NCBI RefSeq assembly: GCF_036492635.1
Contig: NZ_AP025305.1
Location: forward strand, 2,232,001 to 2,296,000
Direction: 5' to 3'
Source: Aureibacter tunicatorum
GTDB lineage: Bacteria; Bacteroidota; Bacteroidia; Cytophagales; Cyclobacteriaceae
DNA: 64,000 bases
In this document: positions 18,099 through 26,277 of the stretch, piece by piece
Position numbering within the stretch: the first letter of the stretch is position 1
Layout of the letters: each line of letters opens with the position of its first letter
Translations under genes and position numbers: made by a program
Notes under the pieces: model-generated
The model's database searches: none
The model's input: the letters and a program-made list of their open reading frames with translations, nothing else
What the model was told of the DNA's origin: nothing

Positions 18099-18932
18099 AT
18101 GAATAACTTAGAGAAATCAAGACTAAAGTTAGTTAAAGATGAATATATTGGTGAACTTTTTTTTCTACGAAGTAATAATTGTTGGACTTTTAAATTAAGA
18201 GAAGACTACAAATCGAAGTTTGTTCATTCAGAGGGTATTAAAAGCGATAATGTAATAGCTGTTATATTAGAGAGCCCTCATATTTATGAATTTGAGAATT
18301 TGTCGCTTTCTTGTGAGGATGGAAAAAAATATTATTCTAGACCATTAAATAATAACAAATCTAGGGAAGCATTGATTAATATTCTTCAGAAAATAATGAC
18401 ATCATTTTATGAAAAATCAAAGAAATATGAAGTAGTTCTTATAAATGCGATACAATTTCAGAATTCTCTAGGCAAAAATCTTGACAGTGATGAGAATATA
18501 GATATACGAAATGAAAACTGGATTAAAAATTGGATAGATTATAATATTGATTTTATAAACCGAGTAAAAAGTGTTTCTCCTAAGTTGATTTTTAACCTTT
18601 GTACTCAAGGATCTTATAAATTGTCTAATTGTAAAAATGTATATCAAAATCTTGATGATGAATATATTCAAAAATTTGGTTTAAAATTTACAAATACTAA
18701 ATCTGATAAAGTGTTGTTCGAAGTTAGACGACAGTTTGGCTATGAAAAATTTACATTGCAAGATGTTGTTGAATATAAGCTAGAGCAGAAGGGGTGTATT
18801 ACGAATGATAATTATTGTAAATACTATCATCCATCAAAATTTACGCATGATAAAAAACCTACTTATCCTTCTCTTGAAGACAAGAATAAAATTAATTTTA
18901 GTAAAAAAAAATTAGCAATAGTGAATGATTAA
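18099..18932 (+). CDS. Conserved hypothetical protein with ESPH motif (cargo)
   Basis: A 277-residue soluble protein. Visible motifs are VIAVILESPHIYEF (about 50-63), VVLINAIQFQNSLG (about 111-124), SPKLIFNLCTQGS (about 160) and YYHPSKF near residue 247. These spaced blocks, with strands ending in conserved polar residues and a late HPS, recall the alpha/beta layout of uracil-DNA-glycosylase-like proteins. I cannot confirm this and regard it as a weak guess. No partner gene is adjacent, and a hairpin follows. The gene is absent from element B. Confidence 0.6.
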   Translation: MNNLEKSRLKLVKDEYIGELFFLRSNNCWTFKLREDYKSKFVHSEGIKSDNVIAVILESPHIYEFENLSLSCEDGKKYYSRPLNNNKSREALINILQKIMTSFYEKSKKYEVVLINAIQFQNSLGKNLDSDENIDIRNENWIKNWIDYNIDFINRVKSVSPKLIFNLCTQGSYKLSNCKNVYQNLDDEYIQKFGLKFTNTKSDKVLFEVRRQFGYEKFTLQDVVEYKLEQKGCITNDNYCKYYHPSKFTHDKKPTYPSLEDKNKINFSKKKLAIVND

Positions 18933-18943
18933 AAAATCATTTT

Positions 18944-18966
18944 ATCCTCCTTTGGAGGATTATTTG
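18944..18966. terminator. Hairpin between convergent genes
   Basis: ATCCTCC (18944-18950) pairs with GGAGGAT (18954-18960) across a TTT loop. T runs lie on the right and A-rich sequence on the left, so it can serve both the + strand cargo gene and the minus-strand late operon. Confidence 0.6.
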
Positions 18967-18995
18967 TAAAGTCATAAATAACTTGATCATTAGTT

Positions 18996-19916
18996 CTAAT
19001 TTTTGTTAAAAACCTTAGACTCAAACACACTATACACATGATCTGTATCGCCATCGGCAAAGCGGTTTTTTTCCCAATAGACATGGTGGTCGTCATGTAC
19101 ATGAGCTACACAAGAGGCGTCAAAGTCAGCCATATTTCCGCCTCTTGTTCCTGACTTGCTGTTGGATTGTGTGATAATAATAAACATCGTATTTTGATTG
19201 TTTTTTCGAAGCTTGTCAAAGTCAGTTTGCTTCACATTTTCGATTTTTTGCCATGAGTCAATGACGATTACATCAAACTCTTTTGCGGCTTTTTCTATGG
19301 TTGTTAATCCTTCAGGACAAATAGAAGTACTCATGACTTGAGGTTTAAATTCCTCACTAATGTACAGCTCTGAATAATCTTGCACAATAGAGCTGGCTAC
19401 ATCCATTTCAAGGGAAAAAAATGCAAGAGTTAAATTAGCTTCAATAAAACAGTTGATAAGCTGAAAAATGAATCTGGATTTTCCAGCTCCGGGTTCTCCA
19501 CGTAAAAGTAGCATGAATTCAAATGATTCAGGTTTTCCGAGCCATTTAGCAATCGGTCCTTTTAACTTGATTGGTTTTCCGGTTTTTTGGGTTTGTGGTT
19601 TATTGATTGGAGAAAAAAGCCATTTCAAATCACTTGAAAGCGATTTTGAAGAGGTGTTAATAGGTTCGTGAACCGTTTCAGTTACGTTTTGAGCCTGTTT
19701 TGTTACGCTTTGAAGCGGTTTTGAAACGCTTTTATCCGTTTTTGAAACGTTTCGAGATGGTTTGGAAACGTTTTTCGAAACGCTTTTAAGCGCTTCGGGG
19801 TGCTTTTCCTCGATTTCCGCTATGCATATTTCAAGCTCCGTTTCGTATTTCTTAGGCAACTTCTTGAACTTCCTGTACTCTTGTTGCAGTCGCTTGGGCA
19901 GTAGTGAGATATTCAT
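18996..19916 (-). CDS. RecA/RadA-like ATPase, last gene of the late operon
   Basis: A 306-residue P-loop ATPase. Walker A is GEPGAGKS (about 143-150), followed by AFFSLEMD as in DnaB/RadA-type RecA folds. Walker B is DVIVIDSW (about 218), with a sensor-like FIIITQSNSKSGTRGG and MADFDASCVAHV as in RadA. The N-terminal ~110 residues form a low-complexity linker full of Asn-Val-Ser and Ser-Val-Ser repeats, encoded by copies of the GAAACGTTTC-type DNA motif. It starts four bases after the methyltransferase stop. Roles in genome packaging or in DNA replication are both possible. It does not resemble the A32/P9 packaging ATPases closely. Confidence 0.8.
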   Translation of the reverse strand: MNISLLPKRLQQEYRKFKKLPKKYETELEICIAEIEEKHPEALKSVSKNVSKPSRNVSKTDKSVSKPLQSVTKQAQNVTETVHEPINTSSKSLSSDLKWLFSPINKPQTQKTGKPIKLKGPIAKWLGKPESFEFMLLLRGEPGAGKSRFIFQLINCFIEANLTLAFFSLEMDVASSIVQDYSELYISEEFKPQVMSTSICPEGLTTIEKAAKEFDVIVIDSWQKIENVKQTDFDKLRKNNQNTMFIIITQSNSKSGTRGGNMADFDASCVAHVHDDHHVYWEKNRFADGDTDHVYSVFESKVFNKN

Positions 19917-19920
19917 GATA

Positions 19921-22900
19921 TTACTTTTTAGTGCCGAACAAGGCCATTTGCTTTTTGCCTTCGCTTAGTATATTCGTTTTCTTGCTGGCGATGTCATTGA
20001 GTTTTGACTTGGCAAGACCAAAGCTTGTCGTATGCGGTTTAAGCATTTCATCAGCTTTGGCTTGGCTGATCCTTCCGTCTTTTACTGCCGCATAGTATTT
20101 TGTGCTTTTTTCCTTAAGGATCTTTTCAGCTTCTTTTACTTCTTCCTGAGCATCGCTTAAAAGCTTGTCGAATTCTTGTTCGGCAAGAGACTTTGAAACG
20201 TTTCTTTCCATGTTGAGCGGTTCTCCAGCTTTGAACTTGCCAAACTCCGTTTGCTTGTCAATCGCTACATGAAGCCGTTCGAGAAACGTTTTTTTATTTG
20301 AGAATTGGCCTTTTTTGTTGCCATACGCTTTTTCGATAAGCCAAGTCGAAAGCTCGTTTTCATGCGAATTGGTCAGTTGCGAATATTTGCGTCTGGCTTC
20401 ACCGATCCAGTTTGCTATTGTAAGCAAGTTGTTTCGGCTCTCGATATTTCCCAGACCAAAATCATCCAGCTTTTGGAATAATATTCCCTTTGGATTCAAA
20501 AAGGACAAGTTGATGATTTGAGCGGCATTCTTGCCTTCTTGCTTTCGGATAAGCTTTTCAACATCTTTCACGCTTTCCCCGGACTTTCTCAGATTGGCGT
20601 AATATGTAGCTCTTTCAAGATCGGATTCTTTGGTGCTTAGCGTGTTGGAGTTTAAAGCAAATTGTATTGCTTCCTCTTCTGTGCCTTCAAATAATTTTGC
20701 AGGAATATTTTCAAACTCTTCATACTCAAACATCACTTCTTTAAAGGCGGCTAATCTACTGTGACCTGATAAGACATAATATTTATCTACTGCATTTGGG
20801 TCTTTCCATATGGTGATAGGATCAAAAGCCGCCCAATTGAATGTATTATTTTTAATAGCTTCGACAATTCTATTCTTTGATTCCGATGAAAATTCATTAG
20901 CCCTATTTTGAAAACGCTTAGGGTCTGCATGAATATCCTTTGTCCAATATTCTTCAACTTTACTAAGGTTGAAACTCGTCTTTTTCTTTTCCTTTTTCGG
21001 AGCTTCTTCCTTATCAATTATCACCATGCGACTACTCACTCCAGTTTGTCGAAATGCCTCTTTGCCTTTGAATGAATCCTTTGGAAGCTGTTCAGAATAT
21101 CCCCCGATTTCATCCAGCCATTCACGAAAAGCCTTGGCTTTCTTCTGACTGTTGAAAAATGGACTTTCGGACATGATCGCTACAAGCCTTCCCCCAGGCT
21201 TCAATAATTTGTAAGCATGTCCCACATGATCGATGTCTTGAAGCTTCTCAAAAGGAGGGTTCATAATGATGCGGTCATATTTCTTGGTATGCTTCAAAAA
21301 GTCCTCGCCAACCACATTATGGCCTTTGAGCTTCAAAATATTTCTCAAGTCATTCCACCACTCGATGACTTCCAAGTCATTGTCCGGGTGCATCGCTTTG
21401 ATCTGGTCAGCGATATGCCCAAGGCCAGCCGATGGCTCAAGAATCGTATGGCCTTTGATGATGTCAGCCTTATACACAAGCTTTTTGGCTAAAGTCGCTG
21501 GCGTTGGGAAAAAGCCTTTGTCATTGGATTTTTTCCAACTGTTCACCAGCTTTTCAATCTCTTGCTTTTCCTTTTCCGCTTCACGCTCAGGATCATGAGC
21601 CACTAAGCTTTTTAAAAGCTCAAAAACCTCTTTAGCCTCTTCAAGCGTGTAAACCTCGATCTCTTCTAAGTTCTCTTTATAGTACTTGAAATACTTCTCA
21701 AAATTTGGAGTGTCGGACTTGGTATGATAGTACGAATACCCTTGATTTCCTTGCTCTCCAGATAATAAGAAAGATTTCAAATGATCTTTTGATTTCACCG
21801 GACTAATCAGTTTTAATTTCTCCGGAATAGTGTTGTTTCTCCAAGCAATCGCCAATGCATTGACAAATGCATGAAGCTCTAAAGCATCATTGTAATCAAA
21901 TTGCTTGGAGTAATACTGAGCGAGTCTTTTGTTTGTGTTCGTATTGTAATTCTTTAAGCTTTCTTTAGCCTTATCGATATAATCCTGAAGCCTGTCTGCC
22001 CACGTTTCGAATTTGTCAGCCATTTTGTTGTGGTCGGCATTCAGCGCTTTGCTTTTATTCTCTTTCTTTTCAAATTTGGCCTGCTCCTCCGGACTTATGC
22101 CAGACTCAAGATTGATATATGCCTTTGCGTCTTTGCCATGATAGCGAAGCGCATACGAGCTTACGGATGAACCTATATTTATAACTTTATCGGACTCAAG
22201 CCCGACGGTGTTATACCTTTCGCTAAATACTCTCAGCGCCTTGTCAATCGATGGAATTTCCCATTTGTAGTCTTTTACGTGTTCGGTCAATTCCTCATAA
22301 GAGTTCCAATAACTAGAAACAGCCCATTCCATTTTACCAAGCAAAACCTCTTGCAAAAGCACATCCTTTTTGAGTTTCTTTCTGTCGTCCGGGAGTTTAT
22401 AATGCGGAGCTCGTTTTGCTTTAGGCACAAATACTTTGGCAGGGATTTCAAAAGGCTTCAAATCTTCGATAGAGTGCCCATTGCTGACCTTTTTAGCCGT
22501 TGCAGGCTCATTGTCTTTGAATCGCACAAAGAATCGGTATTTATTGTCTGATTCAATATTGTTGTATCCGGCCTCTTTTAGCTTTCTGACATTAGCGTCC
22601 ACTTGCTTGCCGTTGACAATGTACTTTTTCAAATCTTTATTTGATGGGTAAAACCATCCATCTTTGAGAACCGCTTGAATGCCTTTATTGAATTTATAGT
22701 AATCTTTATCGCCTTTCCTTTTCTCTTTGTAATAGGTTTTTCTTGCTCCGGCTTTGGAGATGATTTCCCACTCACTGCGAGCGCTTTCAAAGCTTCGGTT
22801 CAAATAGTGCATGACAATATGAATATTGCCTTCATCATCCATATAACTTGCTAAATGCGGCTTGTACATCCACTTGCCATTGCTTTCTTCCTGCAAGCCT

Positions 22901-23964
22901 TCGTACCAATCCAAATACCTATATCTTTTGATATCTGACTCGCTAAGCTCATGCTCGCTCAAATCGGGAATGCCTTTGGCAGTGTCTTGAAATAAAGTAT
23001 TGTTGACAAAATCCTTTTTGTACTCCTTAAGCAACAAGTAGGCAACCAGATGCTGACGCAATGGCAATGATCCTCTATGGCTTTGCGTATTTGAAGAGCT
23101 GGAGCTTACTTTTTTGGTAATGGTCACAGCTTCGCCATTGTTGATTTCTTGGACGAATTTCTCCAGTATCTCACGATCCTTTTTGGAGAATACCCAGCCT
23201 GCGAATGGATTGCCGTTTTCATCTTTCAAACGGTTGTTGAACTTTGCCCAAATGCCAAGGTTTTTGATGCTTTGAGCCATTTCCTTGGTAGTGCCTTTCA
23301 GCGCCAAGACTTTTTGGGTATAATCAATGATTTCCAGTTGAGGATTTGATTTAGCTGCTGACTCTTGCGCTGGCTTTGTCTCTTCCTTTTGAAGAGTGGG
23401 AGCTGTATTTGTTTTTTCTTCCTTGATTTTCGCTTTTCTTTTATTGAAAAGACTTGACTTAAACTTTAACTTACTCCTTTTCTCTTGGCTAATGTTCTTC
23501 AAGTCAATTACTTGACTCCCTTTTGCTAAGGTCGTAGTTCTCCCATAAGCAAACATTTCTAAATAGAAATTACCTCTTGTTTCTTTGATAAGAATACTTC
23601 TGCCAAACAAATGAAACCAAGTATTTTTAGAATACGCTTTATTTACCCAACTATGCGTATAAGTAGCTTTTAATAATTCATTTTCTAAATCTTTGAATTT
23701 TTCTACCCAAGAATCGTTTAGCTCACTATTGTAGCTTTCGTACTGACGTTGATTAATTGTCCTTTCTATCGCAGACTTATAAACACGTATTTTCTTGCCT
23801 GTTTCTTTATTTAAGTAAGACTTTGATTTACCGTACTTTTGAATGAAAGCATTATATTCTTTCTCATCTGCTTCAGGTAATTTCCCCAAGCCTTCATTAT
23901 CATCATCATTATTCGAAAAAAGGCCAGCCAAAGCCAGCCCACCCAGCGCTAAATATTGCCACAT
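19921..23964 (-). CDS. Giant adenine methyltransferase/ParB-like protein with N-terminal membrane segment
   Basis: A 1347-residue multidomain protein. A hydrophobic N-terminus (WQYLALGGLALAGLFSN) looks like a membrane anchor. The middle (about 80-780) is unassigned, with an Ala/Pro/Lys linker near 200. From about 825 there is an N6-adenine methyltransferase: motif I LEPSAGLGHIAD (about 841) and motif IV NPPF (about 900). A ParB/sulfiredoxin-like domain follows around 1020-1110 (YYVLSGHSRLAAFKE). The C-terminal ~150 residues are helical. Large methyltransferase proteins in phage late regions, such as DarB of phage P1, are carried in virions to block restriction; by analogy this may be an injected anti-restriction protein. 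The element B copy is nearly identical. Confidence 0.8.
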   Translation of the reverse strand: MWQYLALGGLALAGLFSNNDDDNEGLGKLPEADEKEYNAFIQKYGKSKSYLNKETGKKIRVYKSAIERTINQRQYESYNSELNDSWVEKFKDLENELLKATYTHSWVNKAYSKNTWFHLFGRSILIKETRGNFYLEMFAYGRTTTLAKGSQVIDLKNISQEKRSKLKFKSSLFNKRKAKIKEEKTNTAPTLQKEETKPAQESAAKSNPQLEIIDYTQKVLALKGTTKEMAQSIKNLGIWAKFNNRLKDENGNPFAGWVFSKKDREILEKFVQEINNGEAVTITKKVSSSSSNTQSHRGSLPLRQHLVAYLLLKEYKKDFVNNTLFQDTAKGIPDLSEHELSESDIKRYRYLDWYEGLQEESNGKWMYKPHLASYMDDEGNIHIVMHYLNRSFESARSEWEIISKAGARKTYYKEKRKGDKDYYKFNKGIQAVLKDGWFYPSNKDLKKYIVNGKQVDANVRKLKEAGYNNIESDNKYRFFVRFKDNEPATAKKVSNGHSIEDLKPFEIPAKVFVPKAKRAPHYKLPDDRKKLKKDVLLQEVLLGKMEWAVSSYWNSYEELTEHVKDYKWEIPSIDKALRVFSERYNTVGLESDKVINIGSSVSSYALRYHGKDAKAYINLESGISPEEQAKFEKKENKSKALNADHNKMADKFETWADRLQDYIDKAKESLKNYNTNTNKRLAQYYSKQFDYNDALELHAFVNALAIAWRNNTIPEKLKLISPVKSKDHLKSFLLSGEQGNQGYSYYHTKSDTPNFEKYFKYYKENLEEIEVYTLEEAKEVFELLKSLVAHDPEREAEKEKQEIEKLVNSWKKSNDKGFFPTPATLAKKLVYKADIIKGHTILEPSAGLGHIADQIKAMHPDNDLEVIEWWNDLRNILKLKGHNVVGEDFLKHTKKYDRIIMNPPFEKLQDIDHVGHAYKLLKPGGRLVAIMSESPFFNSQKKAKAFREWLDEIGGYSEQLPKDSFKGKEAFRQTGVSSRMVIIDKEEAPKKEKKKTSFNLSKVEEYWTKDIHADPKRFQNRANEFSSESKNRIVEAIKNNTFNWAAFDPITIWKDPNAVDKYYVLSGHSRLAAFKEVMFEYEEFENIPAKLFEGTEEEAIQFALNSNTLSTKESDLERATYYANLRKSGESVKDVEKLIRKQEGKNAAQIINLSFLNPKGILFQKLDDFGLGNIESRNNLLTIANWIGEARRKYSQLTNSHENELSTWLIEKAYGNKKGQFSNKKTFLERLHVAIDKQTEFGKFKAGEPLNMERNVSKSLAEQEFDKLLSDAQEEVKEAEKILKEKSTKYYAAVKDGRISQAKADEMLKPHTTSFGLAKSKLNDIASKKTNILSEGKKQMALFGTKK

Positions 23965-23983
23965 AATTTATTGATTGTATAGG

Positions 23984-24133
23984 TTATTTGATGAGAGCGG
24001 CGGCGAGCACAGTGCCCAAAAATCCACCGATCAACATATAGGGTATCTTTTCTTTCGGGTCGGGAGCCATGTAATAGCCTGCCAAGCTCCCTGCGACTGA
24101 AATGCCGCTTGCTACGACTTCTTTGTTTTTCAT
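23984..24133 (-). CDS. 49-residue membrane protein of the late module
   Basis: A short gene read directly from the sequence, lying exactly between the methyltransferase start and the muramidase stop (2-base gap). The product begins MKNKEVVASG and carries two hydrophobic stretches: a weak one with small residues (SVAGSLAGYYM) and a strong one (YMLIGGFLGTVLAAALI) at the C-terminus. A copy of identical length is at 54130-54279 in element B. Position and shape fit a holin-like or minor virion membrane protein. Confidence 0.7.
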   Translation of the reverse strand: MKNKEVVASGISVAGSLAGYYMAPDPKEKIPYMLIGGFLGTVLAAALIK

Positions 24134-24135
24134 AG

Positions 24136-24681
24136 TTATAGCTTGTATTCGTAATTGAATGACTTGGCACGCTTGAGCCAGCCATTCAGAAACTTTTTAT
24201 TCTCGCCTTTCTCAGCGATGCGGTAGTAATAATTTATTCTCAGTTCTTTCAAATCCTCAAAAAGATCGCATCCATCGATGGCGTTTATAGCGCTTATCGT
24301 TTTGCTTCCGATAGCTCCGTCCACCGCTAGATTTTGACCAAATAGATTGCAGGCTCTTTGCACAAGCTTAGCTCCGCTTGATCCGGAGTTCATGTAAATG
24401 TCGAAGATCATAGCCGCCAGCTGGGGGTCTTCCACCTTGTCAAGCTGAATGCGTTTCCAAAACTTCTCGAAGTAAAGGTCTTCAATGTGCTTTTCGAGCA
24501 TATCGCAATCGATGAACTCATTCCAATTGAGCGGTTTGTTTTGATCCACAATTTCCCATCCTATCCAATTGGGATGAAATTTTCTTGCGATGCCTTTGTA
24601 AGTCTCGCCGCCTCGATCTCCTTTCACATTGGCGTAGCCGCCTTCATGGGCTAAAGTTTTACTTAGGATTGTTTGAAACAT
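24136..24681 (-). CDS. GH108 N-acetylmuramidase (endolysin)
   Basis: A 181-residue glycoside hydrolase family 108 lysozyme that cleaves peptidoglycan glycan strands. The family hallmark is at the N-terminus: LAHEGGYANVKGDRGGETYKG, with the catalytic Glu in HEGG and the following Asp-containing loop. The C-terminal PG-binding-3 half has MIFDIYMNSG, LAVDGAIGSKTISAIN and LRINYYYRIAE. It has no signal peptide, so lysis needs a holin-like partner or virion delivery. It overlaps the upstream transglycosylase gene by 23 bp, indicating translational coupling. Confidence 0.92.
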   Translation of the reverse strand: MFQTILSKTLAHEGGYANVKGDRGGETYKGIARKFHPNWIGWEIVDQNKPLNWNEFIDCDMLEKHIEDLYFEKFWKRIQLDKVEDPQLAAMIFDIYMNSGSSGAKLVQRACNLFGQNLAVDGAIGSKTISAINAIDGCDLFEDLKELRINYYYRIAEKGENKKFLNGWLKRAKSFNYEYKL

Positions 24682-25201
24682 GGCTAGAGTATTTGATGAA
24701 AGAATAAGTTAAAAGGCCCGCAACAGCCACCGTAAAGAGCAGTCCGTCGCGAGCTTTTTCGGAAGGATGGAAATGATTGTTTAGCAGATTCAAACCTGCG
24801 TTAATGTCTTGATTGCTGACAAGATGCCTGTCTTCCGGGTAGTTTTCCATATTGCATATGGCTCTTGTCAGTTTGAATAATGTATTTCTGTCTGCGGATA
24901 ATCTGGAGTGCTTGGGAAGCCCTGTAAGCTTTGCTATGTAGTTTATATAAGCTTGAGTCTTATTCTCATGAGGTGGCGCATATTCATTGATCAACGATGT
25001 TAATGTGCGTCCTTTTTTAAGCTTATTGAGCACATTCAAAGCTCCGGCTCGAATGCCATATGCCAAACTACTAAATTGCTCAAATGCATTATTGCTCACG
25101 ACTTCGCCTTTCCAGTTGATATAAGTCTTTCTAAGGTTCATCGGGTTATTGTTCCTGATGCCCAGCGAGCGAATATTTGAGCGGTTTAGATAGCTTTTCA
25201 T
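24659..25201 (-). CDS. Virion-type lytic transglycosylase, P5-like
   Basis: A 180-residue protein. Residues ~14-125 match the phage family often labelled structural protein P5: GIRNNNPMNLRKTYINWKGE, FEQFSSLAYGIRAGALNVL, LTSLINEYAPPHENKT and AYINYIAKLTGL. This family is thought to act as a virion-associated peptidoglycan-degrading enzyme during entry. The C-terminus adds a membrane span (GLLFTVAVAGLLTYSFIKY). The anchor fits a virion with an internal membrane, but cell lysis is an alternative. It overlaps the next upstream gene by 4 bp. Confidence 0.85.
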   Translation of the reverse strand: MKSYLNRSNIRSLGIRNNNPMNLRKTYINWKGEVVSNNAFEQFSSLAYGIRAGALNVLNKLKKGRTLTSLINEYAPPHENKTQAYINYIAKLTGLPKHSRLSADRNTLFKLTRAICNMENYPEDRHLVSNQDINAGLNLLNNHFHPSEKARDGLLFTVAVAGLLTYSFIKYSSHVSNNPK

Positions 25202-25584
25202 CGGACAATTTGATTATAAGTGGTTTGGCTGATCGGCAGGGTATAACCCACCGTTTTGAGGGCTTTTTCAGTCATTCTGCCCATGACGCCATCATAGCCG
25301 CCACCGTTCATGATTTGGTTTTTAGCAAGACCGTTCATTTTAGCGATAGCTATTTGCAAATCTTTCACATGCGATCCTCTTGTTCCAAGTATTATAGGAA
25401 ATGGCGATCCGTTTGCAAGCTTTGGTGTTGAAGGTTGAGGCTGCAAAGGCGGCACATGTTCCGCTTGAATCGCCGCCGTTGCTTCTTTAGGCCTGAGCAT
25501 CATGTAGAGTATGCCTATTCCGATGATCGAGCCGCCAACCAGCAGAATATTATTGTCGTTTGCTTTCGTGTTTTTTTGCTCCAT
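25198..25584 (-). CDS. Membrane-anchored peptidoglycan-binding protein
   Basis: A 128-residue protein with an N-terminal span (NILLVGGSIIGIGILYMML, about 14-32), a Pro/Gln-rich linker (about 45-58), and a C-terminal domain. That domain has LGTRGSHVKDLQIAIAKMNG and GGYDGVMGRMTEKALKTVGY, a PG_binding_1-like pattern. This is a plausible entry or lysis protein holding a cell-wall-binding domain on a membrane. Start and stop codons overlap those of both neighbours, as in most of this operon. Confidence 0.8.
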   Translation of the reverse strand: MEQKNTKANDNNILLVGGSIIGIGILYMMLRPKEATAAIQAEHVPPLQPQPSTPKLANGSPFPIILGTRGSHVKDLQIAIAKMNGLAKNQIMNGGGYDGVMGRMTEKALKTVGYTLPISQTTYNQIVR

Positions 25585-26102
25585 TATGCCAGCTTTATAT
25601 TGATTTCATGTCCGTTTAAACTTACTCTGTGGTTGACTAATGGCTTGGGTGGAGCTCCAGTTTTTACCAGTTCCCAAAAAGTCCTTAATTCGTTTGAATC
25701 CAGTTCGCTTTGCAAGTCCTCCAGCAAATTTCTTTGGTACAAACCTTTGTACTGATCCGATACCTGTATAAAGGATATTTGCTTATTGAACATCGTTTTA
25801 GCGACTTGAAACACCAGCACGTCATTGGTGCCGTCAGGAATCCAATTGTTCCTAATCCCAGCTTGGTAAAATGCGGAGGAAAGATTGGTGGCAAGCATTG
25901 TGGCAATGCCTGTTTTGCTTTGCGTATTAATGGCTTTGATAGCTGAGTTGTATTTTGCTTTATCAACCGCGCTTCGCACTGTCTTGGCAATCAATATCGT
26001 TGCTATTATGCCTCCTCCAATGATATACACTTCTTTAGGGATGCTTTTCAAAGCTCCGCTTGCGCTTGATAGCGCTGTTCCTATTGCCAATGATGCAGCC
26101 AT
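25584..26102 (-). CDS. Single-span membrane protein, fast-diverging
   Basis: A 172-residue protein with a Gly/Ala/Ser-rich N-terminus (about 1-20), one membrane span (EVYIIGGGIIATILIAKTV, about 24-42), a helical middle, and a C-terminal ~25 residues that look like two beta strands (HRVSLNGHEINIKLA). No family is recognised. Compared with the element B copy (55739-56254), the first 35 residues and the general layout are kept but much of the rest differs. This contrasts with the nearly identical enzymes next to it. It is a candidate structural protein. Confidence 0.65.
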   Translation of the reverse strand: MAASLAIGTALSSASGALKSIPKEVYIIGGGIIATILIAKTVRSAVDKAKYNSAIKAINTQSKTGIATMLATNLSSAFYQAGIRNNWIPDGTNDVLVFQVAKTMFNKQISFIQVSDQYKGLYQRNLLEDLQSELDSNELRTFWELVKTGAPPKPLVNHRVSLNGHEINIKLA

Positions 26103-26103
26103 A

Positions 26104-26277
26104 TTATAATAGTTTTGCTAGTGGTAATAATTTCTTTTCTATGCCGGGGATTTGGCATTTATCAGCCAAAACGTTGAGCGCTTCATTACTTAGATGCTTA
26201 TTGATAAGCTTCATGCATTCTTCATTGGACAGCGTTTCTTTCTCTTGCAGAAAATCAATTTTGGGTAGTAGATTCAT
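26104..26277 (-). CDS. 57-residue helical protein of the late module
   Basis: A small gene read directly from sequence, one base after the preceding coding region's boundary and overlapping the upstream 234-residue gene by 23 bp. The product starts MNLLPKIDFLQ and contains LSNEECMKLINKHLSNEALN and a Leu/Lys-rich end. The element B copy (56256-56426) keeps the C-terminal 40 residues almost unchanged. There is no membrane span and the function is unknown. Confidence 0.65.
   Translation of the reverse strand: MNLLPKIDFLQEKETLSNEECMKLINKHLSNEALNVLADKCQIPGIEKKLLPLAKLL

Noticed and set aside
19660-19800. CRISPR-like or simple tandem repeat array in the ATPase N-terminus
   Set aside because: The repeats have irregular spacing, no unique spacers of constant length and lie within a coding sequence; they are better explained as clustered copies of the GAAACGTTTC-type motif.
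18996-19916. The RecA/RadA-like ATPase as a classical terminase or A32-type packaging ATPase
   Set aside because: The FFSLEM segment and the downstream sensor region match RecA/DnaB/RadA folds better; there is no nuclease domain and no typical packaging motif beyond the P-loop.
24000-24185. 78-codon frame beginning MAGSSVPSHS between the methyltransferase and muramidase genes
   Set aside because: It is out of frame with the conserved 49-residue membrane protein, which fits the gap exactly in both elements; the longer frame has an arginine-rich, frame-shifted look.
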